64,000 nt of DNA from Clostridia bacterium (GCA_017531805.1 JAFXKG010000002.1:35294-99293); one strand, 5' to 3'; shown: positions 16,995-26,479, numbered from the stretch's first letter. The notes: a model not told the origin generated them from the sequence alone. Numbers and translations: made by a program.

Positions 16995-17837
16995 ATGAGT
17001 ATTAAAATTAAAAGGTTTTTAAAAATATCAATCATAACATTGTTGGTAATTGCGGTTATTGCAGGCACATGTTATTTGTTTTATTCTCGCTTTGTTAAAA
17101 GCAAGGATAGTTTTGCCACTGTAACAAGTTTTGTAAACAGTAAAGAGCAAACAGATTTTAACAACAAAATTGTAAATGTAAATGCAAAATCGGGTTGTAA
17201 TAGATTTACAGATTTTTTGATTATACAACAAGATTTTGAAAATATCACATATGTGCTAAACGGATATTTGACAAGCGCTGATGATTATGATATTGACGAA
17301 ACGAAAATTATAGACTCTTTAAATTCAGCAATTGAAGTGCGTAATGCTTGTAGCTCTATGTTAAAAGAATATGAGACAAAGTGCGATATAGCTGCTCCAG
17401 GTTTTAATCCAGAGTCTGGTGCAAATGATCTGTATGCTGGTCTTGCGTCTTACTATGTTACATATGCCAAGTTTTTGCAAGTTGTAGATGCAGAAATCAA
17501 CAAAGTAGTTGACAAAACTGCTGATGTTAAATTTGCCTTAATTGATGTCTATTTAAACATGACAATACAAACATATTCTCAGTTGATAACAACAAATCAA
17601 GTTGTGTCTGTGTTTAATGCATCAAACATAAAATTATTTTCTAATTATTTTGAATTAAATAATTCTTATGTTGGATTTGATGTTAATAACTATATGTTTA
17701 TCAACAATTACAATGCTTGCAACAAAGCAGAATTTGCAAACAAGTTTGCACAAAGTCTTGCAAATGATATACAGTTAAATGGCGACAAATTAAACGACGC
17801 TATGTACTATTTTAAAGCAATGGAGGGACTATTATAA
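16995..17837 (+). CDS. Membrane-anchored extracytoplasmic protein, unknown
   Basis: 280 residues with a basic N-terminus and one hydrophobic segment (about 12-32) that would anchor the rest outside the membrane. The exported part is helix-rich, with no recognised motif. The stop overlaps the next gene by one base, so this protein and the following lipoprotein are probably made together and may interact at the cell surface. Confidence 0.6.
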   Translation: MSIKIKRFLKISIITLLVIAVIAGTCYLFYSRFVKSKDSFATVTSFVNSKEQTDFNNKIVNVNAKSGCNRFTDFLIIQQDFENITYVLNGYLTSADDYDIDETKIIDSLNSAIEVRNACSSMLKEYETKCDIAAPGFNPESGANDLYAGLASYYVTYAKFLQVVDAEINKVVDKTADVKFALIDVYLNMTIQTYSQLITTNQVVSVFNASNIKLFSNYFELNNSYVGFDVNNYMFINNYNACNKAEFANKFAQSLANDIQLNGDKLNDAMYYFKAMEGLL

Positions 17838-18895
17838 TGAAAAAGTGGTTATGTTTATTATTATGTATGTTCTTGTTGCCTAGCGCGTTTTTGTTGTCTG
17901 CATGCAAAAACAAATCTGGTTATCAGTTAAAAGACCTTAACAACGATTACATTGGTATTTGTACAGGTGGATTGTTTAAATATACACAAAATAAAATCAT
18001 TATTGATTATTCTGATTATTCAAGTTTAAACACTGTAATCAATCAGGAACCTTATAGCAATATTGGTAAATATAATGAGATGTTTGAAAACATGATGTTG
18101 TTTGCAAACTCTTATGTTGACGATTGTTCTAACGATACAAAAGAAATAGATAAAGGTACTCGTGAACTTATTAAAGACCAATTAAAAGAATTAAAAGACC
18201 AATTTAGTGTTGTTCAACAAAGGGCAGAAGAATTAGACAAAATTGTAGAAATGCATGATGATTTCAATGCAATTTGTATGAATAGGCTTGCAAAGTTGTT
18301 AGAAAGTTATAATCCTTTGTTTGTAAAAGCATATAATTTTAGTCATACACTTTCTACTATATACTTTGCAGGTGTTCAAGTGCCAAATGTTGCAGGCGTA
18401 AGTGTTGCAAATTTTAGCCCTTTAAATGGTACAGTAGATTTTAGATTGGATGCAAGGCTTAAACATCAGGTTGTAAATACTACAAGATATTATGTAGAAC
18501 TTTATGTGGAAAGTGAAGGTATTGCATCAAGTTTGACAAGAAAATCTGGCGACAATTACAATCAATTACAAAATTTTGCAAATTATCAAAGCAAAATTAA
18601 CACATTAAAAAACAGAAGATATGATGAAACAAACTTAGGTGTTATTAGTTTAAATGATAGTTTAGAGCAAGAATATTTAAATTTGTTTGTTCAAGCATGT
18701 GGCATGCAAAGGGCATTAAACAATGATATTGCAAAATATAATGTGGCAATTGGCGCTGTAAATTACTCTGAATTGATTGTTGATGATATGACAGACTTTG
18801 AAAAACAATATAAAACTATGATAGACAACTTTGGTTATATTATAGAAGAGTATAACAATGTATTAGATAATTTGCTAGACAAAATGGGAGCATAA
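17837..18895 (+). CDS. Lipoprotein of unknown function
   Basis: 352 residues starting with a signal peptide and the lipobox LLSAC, so the mature protein is lipid-anchored at a cysteine near residue 22. The rest is alpha-helical with charged repeats (IKDQLKELKDQF) that may form coiled coils. It is coupled to the upstream anchored protein by a one-base overlap and has GGAGG upstream. The gltX gene starts two bases after its stop, so the three genes share an operon. Confidence 0.7.
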   Translation: MKKWLCLLLCMFLLPSAFLLSACKNKSGYQLKDLNNDYIGICTGGLFKYTQNKIIIDYSDYSSLNTVINQEPYSNIGKYNEMFENMMLFANSYVDDCSNDTKEIDKGTRELIKDQLKELKDQFSVVQQRAEELDKIVEMHDDFNAICMNRLAKLLESYNPLFVKAYNFSHTLSTIYFAGVQVPNVAGVSVANFSPLNGTVDFRLDARLKHQVVNTTRYYVELYVESEGIASSLTRKSGDNYNQLQNFANYQSKINTLKNRRYDETNLGVISLNDSLEQEYLNLFVQACGMQRALNNDIAKYNVAIGAVNYSELIVDDMTDFEKQYKTMIDNFGYIIEEYNNVLDNLLDKMGA

Positions 18896-18896
18896 A

Positions 18897-20558
18897 ATGA
18901 CAGAAAAAGAATATTCTGAATTAGCAGATTTGTTGTATCCAAACACTTTGGATACATCTTTTTACTTTAATAAATACAAACCACGCGATGTACAAGGAGA
19001 AGTAACTCGTATTGCACCAAGCCCTACAGGTTATTTACATATTGGTCAACTTTATCAGGCTCTTGTGCACAGGATGCTTGCGGACAAAACAAACGGATTG
19101 TTTTATTGCAGGTTGGAAGACACGGATGGCAAACGAGAAGTTGAAAATGCAGGCAAAATAGCCTACGATATGCTTTGCAGATTTGGTTTAAAACCAGACG
19201 AGGGTTATTGTGGTGACAATAATGAAGTTGGCGATTATGGTCCATATAAGCAATCTGAAAGAGTTGAGATATATCGAGCATTTGCACACGACCTTGTAAA
19301 ACGCGGAAAAGCGTTCCCTTGTTTTTGCGAAGTTACCTCTGGAAAGGAAGAAATATTAAAGCGTAGGGAAGAAGAACTTGAAACTAACGATGATTTGGAA
19401 GTTAAGGATCCATGTCGTGAATTGTCATTAGAAGATGTTAAACAAAAACTTGAGCAAGGCAAAACATTTGCTTTGCGCTTAAAATCTGATGGAGATAAAG
19501 AAAAATCTTATAAATTTATTGACGCCATAAAAGGCGAAAAAGAAGTTAGAGAAAATACCAAAGATGATGTTTTGATTAAATCTAATGGTATACCTGTATA
19601 TGCATTTGCACATATTGTTGATGATATGCTTATGAAAACAACAACAGTTATTCGTGGGCAAGAGTGGTATCAGTCTTTGCCAGTACACTTAGAACTTTCA
19701 AAGGCGTTTGGATATAAACCATTTAAATATGCGCATACTCCAAACATTTGCGTGTTGGATGAAAATGGCAACAAACGCAAAATAAGCAAACGCAAGGATA
19801 CATTTGCTGATGTACGCTTTTTCCTTAAAACGGGCTATCCAATCACAGCGGTTATTGAATATCTTTTAAATTTATTAAACAGTGATTTTGAAAACTGGCG
19901 TAAAAACAATCCTGAATTATCTTACAAAGAATTTCCTTTTGCAGTTAAAAAAATTGGTGTAACAAATCCTTTGTTTGATTTTGTTAAACTTAACGATATT
20001 AGCAAGACAATCATTTCAAAGTACACAGCAGAACAAGTGTATGAAAGTTTGATTAATTGGGCAAAAGAGTGGAGCACAAATGATGTTGCAAAAATAGAAC
20101 AAAACAAAGATGTTTTAATTAAAATCTTTTCTATTGACAGGGGCACACCAAGACCAAGAAAAGACATAACTTATATGAGTGAAGTTTTAGAATTGTATAA
20201 TTATGTGTTGCCTAACTTTGAACCAACATTTAATTTTGAATTAGGTGCAGTTGATAAAAATGATTTGATTGTTTTCTTAAATGACTATAAAGATAACTAT
20301 CAACAGGCTGTTGACAATCAAGCATGGTTTGAAGATTTAAAGAGTATGTCTATTAAACACAATTTTGTAGATAACAAAACTTATAAACAAAATCCAGAAG
20401 CATATTCTGGCAATGTAAGTGACACATCTAAGTTTATTCGTCTTGCAATTACAGGCAAAGAGAATAGTCCGGAACTTTATTCTATTATGAAAATTTTAGG
20501 TGTTAAAAAATGTAAAGCGCGTTTACAAAATTTAATTGAATATATCCAAAAAATTTAG
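18897..20558 (+). CDS. gltX: Glutamyl-tRNA synthetase
   Basis: The 553-residue class I synthetase charges tRNA with glutamate. RIAPSPTGYLHIGQ near residue 40 is the ATP-binding HIGH region, and KISKRKD near residue 300 is the KMSKS loop. YCRLEDTD and IRGQEWYQSLPVHL are GluRS/GlnRS family motifs. It is longer than the common ~480-residue bacterial enzyme, with about 35 extra N-terminal residues and an insertion before the KMSKS loop. Whether it also charges tRNA-Gln cannot be told. GGGAG precedes the ATG and the gene is the last of a three-gene unit. Confidence 0.9.
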   Translation: MTEKEYSELADLLYPNTLDTSFYFNKYKPRDVQGEVTRIAPSPTGYLHIGQLYQALVHRMLADKTNGLFYCRLEDTDGKREVENAGKIAYDMLCRFGLKPDEGYCGDNNEVGDYGPYKQSERVEIYRAFAHDLVKRGKAFPCFCEVTSGKEEILKRREEELETNDDLEVKDPCRELSLEDVKQKLEQGKTFALRLKSDGDKEKSYKFIDAIKGEKEVRENTKDDVLIKSNGIPVYAFAHIVDDMLMKTTTVIRGQEWYQSLPVHLELSKAFGYKPFKYAHTPNICVLDENGNKRKISKRKDTFADVRFFLKTGYPITAVIEYLLNLLNSDFENWRKNNPELSYKEFPFAVKKIGVTNPLFDFVKLNDISKTIISKYTAEQVYESLINWAKEWSTNDVAKIEQNKDVLIKIFSIDRGTPRPRKDITYMSEVLELYNYVLPNFEPTFNFELGAVDKNDLIVFLNDYKDNYQQAVDNQAWFEDLKSMSIKHNFVDNKTYKQNPEAYSGNVSDTSKFIRLAITGKENSPELYSIMKILGVKKCKARLQNLIEYIQKI

Positions 20559-20693
20559 CATATTGCTAAATTTTTTTTAAATTTTTTTTAAAAACAAATA
20601 AAAATTAATTATTTTTATAAAATTTTGATATTTTTAATAATATTTTTTAGTTATTGTAATAAAAAATTATTTATTAAAATTTTTACATATGAT

Positions 20694-20723
20694 TTGTAAA
20701 CTGAAAATATTTTATGATATAAT
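20694..20723 (+). promoter_or_regulatory. Promoter of the 20745 operon
   Basis: TTGTAA, 18 bases, TATAAT. The stretch before it (20559-20693) is almost pure A/T and holds no gene. Confidence 0.55.
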
Positions 20724-20744
20724 TACTATAATAAGGGGTGAAAT

Positions 20745-21248
20745 ATGGCAACAAGAAAAACTGCAAGTAAAGTTAGCAAAAAAGCAAGTTTAAATATTGA
20801 TATTGAAGCGCCAAAAAAATCAACAAAAAGAGAAGTTGCAAAAAATTTAAAAAAGATGAGCGGGGTTGCAATGTGCCTTGCTGTTATTTTGCTTGTTGGT
20901 GGTGTAGCTGGCGGATGGTTTGGATGTAAATATTTGATGCGTAACGATTGCTTTACTCTTGTTGGTAAAGACGAAATAACTCTCACTGTTGGAGAAGTAT
21001 ATAAAGACGAAGGCGTAAATGTGATTTCTTTTGGTAAGGACATGAAAGATAAAGTAATTGTAAAGACAAATATGGATGCAAAAGATGGTGGCTATACGTC
21101 ACAAGAAATTGGTACATATTATATGGTTTATACGGTGGATAGCATAAAGTATGGAACGTTATTTAAAATCCAAAAAATTAGGCTTATCACTTTTGTAGAA
21201 GAAAGCGAAGCAGAAGAAATTATCACAGAAAATGGAGGTAATGACTAA
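20745..21248 (+). CDS. Membrane-anchored protein with Ig-like domain
   Basis: 167 residues. A lysine-rich cytoplasmic N-terminus is followed by one hydrophobic segment (about 44-68), and the outside part has a beta pattern (TLVGKDEITLTVGEVYKDEGV). That pattern resembles DUF5011/Ig-like domains of surface proteins. The stop overlaps the next start by one base, linking it to the metallo-hydrolase. It may serve as an anchor or partner for that enzyme. Confidence 0.6.
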   Translation: MATRKTASKVSKKASLNIDIEAPKKSTKREVAKNLKKMSGVAMCLAVILLVGGVAGGWFGCKYLMRNDCFTLVGKDEITLTVGEVYKDEGVNVISFGKDMKDKVIVKTNMDAKDGGYTSQEIGTYYMVYTVDSIKYGTLFKIQKIRLITFVEESEAEEIITENGGND

Positions 21249-22486
21249 TGAAGAAAAATCCATTTATCAGTTTTATTGTTTGCCTATTTGCACTGATTTT
21301 AGGTGTTGGCGGTGGTGCGGTTGGTATAACTTATGCCACAATGCCAGAAACCGAAGAACTTGTTGTTGGCGAAGAAGTTTATTACACTTACAATGGCACA
21401 GGTGTTTCAAACGTACCGTTGGATAGCGCTGGTCAAGGTTTGTCTGTGCATTTTCTTGAACTTGGCAATAAATACACAGGAGACTGTACATATATCAAGT
21501 ATGGCGACGTTGATATTTTAATTGACTGTGGCTCTAAATCTAGCAGTATTTCTACAGTTAGTGAATATTTAAAAACTTATATGGGTGAAGATAACAAGAT
21601 AGATTATTGCATTGTAACTCATGCGCATACAGACCACTATGCAGGTTTTGCAACTGGAACAAAAGTGCAAGGCATTTATGATTTGTTTGATTTTGGTACA
21701 ATTATTGATTTTGGATCTGCCACAAACAAAGATAAAGACAGCGGTATGCTAAAAAAATATATTGACAATCGTGACGATGCTATAGAGCGTTGTGATGCTG
21801 AATATTTTGATGTATCTGTCAGTGCTTTAAAAGGCAACAACAAGATTTACAATATTGGTGCAAATAATGAAGTGCAATTGGAAATTTTATACAACAGATA
21901 TTACAATCACAAAATAAATGGTACAGAAAATAATTATTCTGTGTGTGTAATGTTGAAATTTGATGATAAAGAATTTCTTTTTACAGGAGATTTGGAAGAA
22001 CACGGCAGCAGTGCAGAAACTTATTTGCTAGAAGATAACGAAAGTTTAAAAGATATTGCTAACAGCAGTGACGGAGTTGAACTTTATAAGGCAGGACATC
22101 ACGGCAGTTCAACATCTTCAAGCAAAAATTTTATTGACGCAATAAAACCAGAAGTTGTGTGCGTATGTTGCTGTGCGGGCAGTCCAGAATATACTGACGA
22201 TGTGGACAAAATGTTTCCAACTACATCATTTATAGAAACTATCGCGCCACATACACAAGATATATTTGTAACTTCTCTTTGTGTAGATTGGAAAAATGAC
22301 GAATACACTTCAATGAACGGAAACATAGTGGTTATCGCCATAGCAGAGCAAGAAAAATTAGGTATAAATTGCTCGAATAACGACCAAATTTTACGAAAAC
22401 AAGAGTGGTTTAACAGAACAATTACAGTAGATGGCATTGAACGCGCTATGCGAACATGGCCACCAAATGGAGTGGTAATAGATTAA
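21248..22486 (+). CDS. Exported metallo-beta-lactamase-fold hydrolase, ComEC C-domain type
   Basis: 412 residues. After an N-terminal membrane segment (about 7-30) the protein shows a ComEC/Rec2-like metallo-hydrolase domain. It has LSVHFLELG, ILIDCGS, THAHTDHYAGF (the HxHxDH metal site), FTGDLEE and KAGHHGS. This family often cleaves phosphodiesters, and an extracellular nuclease is the best guess. It lacks the membrane channel of ComEC itself. It is the second gene of a two-gene unit. Confidence 0.75.
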   Translation: MKKNPFISFIVCLFALILGVGGGAVGITYATMPETEELVVGEEVYYTYNGTGVSNVPLDSAGQGLSVHFLELGNKYTGDCTYIKYGDVDILIDCGSKSSSISTVSEYLKTYMGEDNKIDYCIVTHAHTDHYAGFATGTKVQGIYDLFDFGTIIDFGSATNKDKDSGMLKKYIDNRDDAIERCDAEYFDVSVSALKGNNKIYNIGANNEVQLEILYNRYYNHKINGTENNYSVCVMLKFDDKEFLFTGDLEEHGSSAETYLLEDNESLKDIANSSDGVELYKAGHHGSSTSSSKNFIDAIKPEVVCVCCCAGSPEYTDDVDKMFPTTSFIETIAPHTQDIFVTSLCVDWKNDEYTSMNGNIVVIAIAEQEKLGINCSNNDQILRKQEWFNRTITVDGIERAMRTWPPNGVVID

Positions 22487-22496
22487 TATTAAAAAT

Positions 22497-22528
22497 AAAA
22501 AACGAGATTGAATTATCTCGCTTTTTTA
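22497..22528 (+). terminator. Terminator
   Basis: CGAGAT/ATCTCG stem with flanking A and T runs, between convergent genes. Confidence 0.75.
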
Positions 22529-22541
22529 ATACTTAAATAAG

Positions 22542-23093
22542 TTATCCTTTACGTGTAAATATGTTTACAAATCTTGCAAGGGTAAGAGTGATAGAATTGC
22601 AGTGTTTTATACCAATCGTTTTAAAAACTGCTTTACCAAAAATAGTTATACCTGCAATTACTGCAGAAACTAAAGAAGCAATCAGTACGGTTTTGAAATC
22701 TCCGTTTGAAGCAATTGTAATTTTTGCAACAATGCTTGCACCAGCGGCGCCGGACAAAATACCACAAACATCTCCAATAACATCACAAATCGAGCCAACT
22801 TTATCTGCTTTTTTGATTAAGTGTAGTGCTTGTTTGCTACCTTTAACCTTCCTTGCACTCATAGCGGTAAAAGGCTCTATAGAGCAAGATGCAACAGCTA
22901 AACCTATCATGTCAAAAAGTATACTGATTGAAACAAACACCATAATAACAAGTATGGCAACAAATATTGTGGCGCGAGAAAGTGAAATTTCACTTAAAAT
23001 GCCAAAACCAAACGAAATAGTAAAAGCCAGTATTAAAATTAAAACTGGCCACAACCATTGTTTTTTAGATTTTGTATTTTTTTCTGTTTTCAT
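22542..23093 (-). CDS. oapA: Probable OLE-associated membrane protein OapA (DUF21-like)
   Basis: 183 residues with about four hydrophobic segments. The middle (ILFDMIGLAVASCSIEPFTAM, then ADKVGSICDVIGDVCGILSGA) resembles the DUF21/CNNM membrane domain of Mg2+-efflux proteins, but no CBS domains follow. OapA proteins are this size, have this relation to Mg2+ transporters and are usually encoded directly after OLE RNA. Here the gene begins about 20 bases after the structured RNA at 23115-23714, on the same strand. It has no good ribosome binding site. In known systems OapA docks the RNA at the membrane. Confidence 0.7.
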   Translation of the reverse strand: MKTEKNTKSKKQWLWPVLILILAFTISFGFGILSEISLSRATIFVAILVIMVFVSISILFDMIGLAVASCSIEPFTAMSARKVKGSKQALHLIKKADKVGSICDVIGDVCGILSGAAGASIVAKITIASNGDFKTVLIASLVSAVIAGITIFGKAVFKTIGIKHCNSITLTLARFVNIFTRKG

Positions 23094-23114
23094 ATTATTT
23101 AAAATGCTTATGCA

Positions 23115-23714
23115 TATAATTTACAAACAACGAAGGTAACGCCATGAGTAAACCTTGCGGCATAGGTTCGGTTGGATTTCCCAATTTTGCACTTTGCAGT
23201 TACCCACAAAGCAGTTTCCTTTTACGCAAAACCTTTCACCGAATCACCACTTAGACCACACTATAATCCCCACAGCGTCTCGAGATGAACAGTCTAGAAG
23301 TTTCCCTTAACAACATCAATTAACCTTATCTTTATTTTGCGAACAAAATTTCAAAAGCAACTTGTAATCAAACTTGTACTTTGTTGTGAAAACAAGTTGG
23401 CGCTTTATCCCAATATGTACACTCAAAGCAGGCTACACTGCACACGGCTTTCGTCACATGCAGGTTTCTTACCCTTGCGATAAATTGCGGACATGTAAAA
23501 TAAATCCATGTATCCGTTTTTTACCCACTTGGGTCTCCGCGAAAATTGGGTTTAAGTATGTATGCCGTTACACACGACCCAAAAATCTTAACTCCCAGCA
23601 CCAGCCCCAGTTTGGGCAACCAAGGCCAGCACCACGAACTTCATAGTTGTGCCAGCGATGCTTGTTTCGGCATCCTCGATTAATCTAGTTGACTAGAATA
23701 CTGCACCTTCGTAT
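23115..23714 (-). ncRNA. ole: Large structured RNA, probable OLE RNA
   Basis: No protein-coding frame explains this ~600-base segment, which is richer in GC (near 43%) than its surroundings. It is driven by its own promoter. The ends pair: ACGAAGGT near the 5' end (23705-23712) with ACCTTCGT at 23130-23137. Inside are nested helices near the 3' end (TTCGGT/ACCGAA around TTTTGC/GCAAAA around CTTTG/CAAAG) and hairpins such as GATGC/GCATC. Size (~600 nt), complexity and the following membrane-protein gene match OLE RNA, a ribonucleoprotein component linked to Mg2+, alcohol and energy stress. The exact 3' end is a guess. RNase P, tmRNA and SRP signatures were looked for and not found. Confidence 0.7.
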
Positions 23715-23720
23715 AACTAT

Positions 23721-23749
23721 ATATTAACATAAAGCAAGAAAAATGTCAA
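23721..23749 (-). promoter_or_regulatory. Strong promoter of the structured RNA
   Basis: Consensus TTGACA, 17 bases, TAATAT, pointing into the RNA. Transcription should start near 23714. Confidence 0.8.
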
Positions 23750-23773
23750 CAATTTAAAATTAATGAAAAATCA

Positions 23774-23980
23774 TTAAAAAACTTCTTCAATACCAAAAAA
23801 TTCATTTGGGGTAACACCAAATTTTTCATAAAATGCTAAAATGTGCTCATATCTAGGATGTTTTTTACCCAACAACCATTGGCTTATCGTTGTTTGATTA
23901 ACTCCAATTATTTGTGCTAGGCCAAATTGGCTTAAATTGTTTTTTATCATAACATCCTTAATTATATCTATATATTTCAT
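23774..23980 (-). CDS. XRE-family HTH regulator
   Basis: 68 residues forming a single Cro/C1-type helix-turn-helix: LSQFGLAQIIGVNQTTISQWLLGKKHPRYEHILAF. No effector domain. A 12-base inverted repeat lies just upstream and may be its operator. Targets are unknown. It stands alone between the OLE promoter and a lipoprotein gene. Confidence 0.85.
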   Translation of the reverse strand: MKYIDIIKDVMIKNNLSQFGLAQIIGVNQTTISQWLLGKKHPRYEHILAFYEKFGVTPNEFFGIEEVF

Positions 23981-24003
23981 ATATTTACATTTTTACATTT
24001 TTT

Positions 24004-24036
24004 AGGTCAAAAGACTTGACTTAGGTCTTTTAACCT
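24004..24036. promoter_or_regulatory. Inverted repeat, candidate operator of the XRE gene
   Basis: AGGTCAAAAGAC and GTCTTTTAACCT are 12-base arms with one mismatch and a 9-base centre, 24 bases upstream of the regulator start. Position and symmetry fit autoregulation. Confidence 0.55.
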
Positions 24037-24137
24037 GATATTATAATAATGTAAAAATCAAAAAATATGCATTATGTTATTATTTGACAAAATTTTTAAA
24101 AGACATTTAATAAATTTTAATTAATATTCGCAAATGT

Positions 24138-24166
24138 TTGATTTTTATAAAAATGTGAGATATAAT
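24138..24166 (+). promoter_or_regulatory. Promoter of the 24204 lipoprotein gene
   Basis: TTGATT, 17 bases, TATAAT, followed by an AAGGAGG site before the ATG. Confidence 0.65.
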
Positions 24167-24203
24167 AATTATATCTAATTCATATTATAACAAGGAGGAA
24201 AAT

Positions 24204-26402
24204 ATGAAAAAATTAAAAATTGCTTTATGTGCTTTGCTAGTTTTGTGTTCGGGTGTTTTATTTGCAGCATGTGGAGAAAAGGAAGATCCGCTTGCAGTTT
24301 TTGATACAACAAAGATAACAGTGGCAAATATAGAATCAACATACGACGGCAACTCACATATCTTTACTGTAGCATATGAAGAAGTTGATTTGGCAGTTGA
24401 ATATTCTATAGACAACATGCAAACATTTAAACCTGCTTCACAAATGCAATTGATTAATGCAGATACTTATTCTGTTTATTACAGAATTTCTGCAAATGGT
24501 TATGAAACTTATACTTCTGCAAATCCTATAAGTTACGTAATTAATCCAAGAAATATCACTCTTGAACTTGAAGATGCTTATGATTTAATGGATGCGTATA
24601 CTGATGCTGAATCTGAACAAGATGTTATTAATGCATTAAAGGAATCTGATTCATTAGATTTTGTTACAACTAGTGGTAGTATTTTAATGGAAGATAAGAA
24701 CAATCTTGACATTAGTTATGACTTGGTCGATTTCGATCTAAATGCAGTGCAAGCTAATGATGAATATGCTATCACTGCAACAGTTGGCAACACTAACTAT
24801 AATGCAACTATTGTAAATGGATCTTATACTGTTTATGGCTCATTTAATGATATGGTTGCTTTGGCAAATGAAGGCGATACAATCAAGCTTAATTCTAATG
24901 TAAAATTAACAAATTGTCTTAACATTACAAAATCAATTACTATTGATGGTCAAGGTTTGTATTCTATCACAAATGCAGATAATTATACTGATAGACAAAT
25001 GATGTATATTGCAGAAGGTGTAGATGCAACTCTTACGCTTAAAAATGTAAAAATTGATGGTAATCAAAAATCTCGTGGTGTACATGCAAAATCTGGTAAA
25101 GTTGTTATTGATGGTGCAGAAGTTACAAACTGTAAAGCTGTTGGTGGTGACGAAATTTATAACTTCGTAGGCGGTGTGTACATTTCTTACGATGCTGAGT
25201 TTGAAATGTCAAGCGGTAAAATCCAAGGTAACTATGTTGGTGAAAATTATGTAAATGATAATTATCTTGAATATACTTCAGACTTGTGGATCGGTGCGAA
25301 CGCGCATGGTGTAATCAACTCAACAATTACTGGCGGTACAATTGGAAACTTGTTTGTAAATGCTAACAAATACAGTGCATCAAATGCTGGCGACTTTACA
25401 ATAGATGGCGGTACAATCGATAATGTTTATGTAGAGTATGAAGAAAATTATGGTGCGAAATTAATTTATAACGATGGTGTTATCAACAATTTGATGGTAT
25501 CTACTGTTGTTACAGGTGAAGCTGCAGTGATTTCTGGCATTGTAAAAGGTTCAACTATTGTAGGTGGTATTGTTGCAAGTGCAACTGTTGGTGAAGTGAC
25601 ATCAACATTTACAACTCCAGAAGCAGCTTTGTCATACGTGGCACAAAATCCAACTGCTTATGTTAAAGCCTATTTAACTGGAGCTGTTGCATTTAGTCAA
25701 AATCTTCCTATGGTTAATGAAATTGTTTTGATTGGTGACTTTACATTACCATCAATGCAAACAATTACCAAGTCAGTGATTATCAACGGACAAGGTAGAT
25801 TTACTATTACTGCGTCTAAATCATTTAATGGCGATCAAATGCTTTATGTTTCTAATGCAAAAGCAGAAGTAACATTAAAAGATGTTACTCTTGATGGTAA
25901 CGATGTAACTAGAGTAATAAAAGCAGATGCTGGTAAATTGACTATTGACGGTGCAACAATTACTAATGGTATGTCGTCTTCTTTTGTTGGTGGTGTATTT
26001 ATTACTAACGCTGCAAAATTTGAAATGATAAAAGGCACTATTACAGGCAATAGTTATGTTGGTGCAAGTGACGCTGACGAATATTATAAAGTTTATAGTG
26101 CAGACTTGTGGATTGGTGCAAACGCAGAAGGTAGTTTGGCAGCAATCAATGGTGGTACTGTAGGTAAAATTTATGTAAATGCTAATGAATATAGCGCAAC
26201 AAACAAAGGGTTTTTCACAATGAACAATGGTGAAGTTGAAAGTGTTTATGTGGAATTTGACAAAACATTTGGCGCAGATTTCAACTTTGTTGGTGGCGAA
26301 ATTGAAAAACTATACTTATCTACAGAAACAACAGGTGTTGCTCAATTGATTGAAAATCCTACAACAGGTTCTTATGTTGGTGGAACAGGTATTGTAGAAT
26401 AA
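24204..26402 (+). CDS. Surface lipoprotein with duplicated beta-helix-like module
   Basis: 732 residues with a signal peptide and lipobox LFAAC, so it is lipid-anchored. After an Ig-like N-terminal region (residues 35-120), two copies of a ~220-residue module follow, at about 208-440 and 500-725. Each copy contains ITKSxxIxGQG, a LKxVxxDGN stretch, FVGGVxI, DLWIGANA and GGTxGxxxVNAN in that order. Such patterns are typical of right-handed beta helices in adhesins and polysaccharide-binding proteins. No catalytic motif is obvious. It is a single gene with its own promoter and terminator. Confidence 0.7.
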   Translation: MKKLKIALCALLVLCSGVLFAACGEKEDPLAVFDTTKITVANIESTYDGNSHIFTVAYEEVDLAVEYSIDNMQTFKPASQMQLINADTYSVYYRISANGYETYTSANPISYVINPRNITLELEDAYDLMDAYTDAESEQDVINALKESDSLDFVTTSGSILMEDKNNLDISYDLVDFDLNAVQANDEYAITATVGNTNYNATIVNGSYTVYGSFNDMVALANEGDTIKLNSNVKLTNCLNITKSITIDGQGLYSITNADNYTDRQMMYIAEGVDATLTLKNVKIDGNQKSRGVHAKSGKVVIDGAEVTNCKAVGGDEIYNFVGGVYISYDAEFEMSSGKIQGNYVGENYVNDNYLEYTSDLWIGANAHGVINSTITGGTIGNLFVNANKYSASNAGDFTIDGGTIDNVYVEYEENYGAKLIYNDGVINNLMVSTVVTGEAAVISGIVKGSTIVGGIVASATVGEVTSTFTTPEAALSYVAQNPTAYVKAYLTGAVAFSQNLPMVNEIVLIGDFTLPSMQTITKSVIINGQGRFTITASKSFNGDQMLYVSNAKAEVTLKDVTLDGNDVTRVIKADAGKLTIDGATITNGMSSSFVGGVFITNAAKFEMIKGTITGNSYVGASDADEYYKVYSADLWIGANAEGSLAAINGGTVGKIYVNANEYSATNKGFFTMNNGEVESVYVEFDKTFGADFNFVGGEIEKLYLSTETTGVAQLIENPTTGSYVGGTGIVE

Positions 26403-26408
26403 GCAATA

Positions 26409-26440
26409 TAAAAAAACGATGAGTTATCATCGTTTTTTTA
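26409..26440 (+). terminator. Terminator
   Basis: ACGATGA and TCATCGT arms with a GTTA loop and a seven-T tail, shared by convergent genes. Confidence 0.8.
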
Positions 26441-26479
26441 TGCCCATAATCAAAGATAAAAGGAAAGAGTTATATTAAT

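Noticed and set aside
20559-20693. A small RNA or gene in the AT-rich gap after gltX
   Set aside because: It is almost only A and T, without a ribosome binding site, clear hairpin or reading frame of meaning.
22561-23139. A 192-residue rightward frame opposite the OapA-like gene
   Set aside because: Its apparent hydrophobic pattern mirrors the membrane protein on the minus strand, and no ribosome binding site or promoter precedes it.
23374-23646. A 90-residue rightward open frame within the structured RNA
   Set aside because: It lies antisense to the RNA, has no ribosome binding site, has an odd composition rich in Cys, Arg and Pro, and the segment has strong RNA features on the other strand.
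23100-23720. RNase P RNA, tmRNA or SRP RNA as identity of the large RNA
   Set aside because: The universal GAGGAAAGUCC-type core of RNase P, the tRNA-like ends of tmRNA and the GGUCCGGAAGGAAGCAGC-type loop of SRP RNA were not found.
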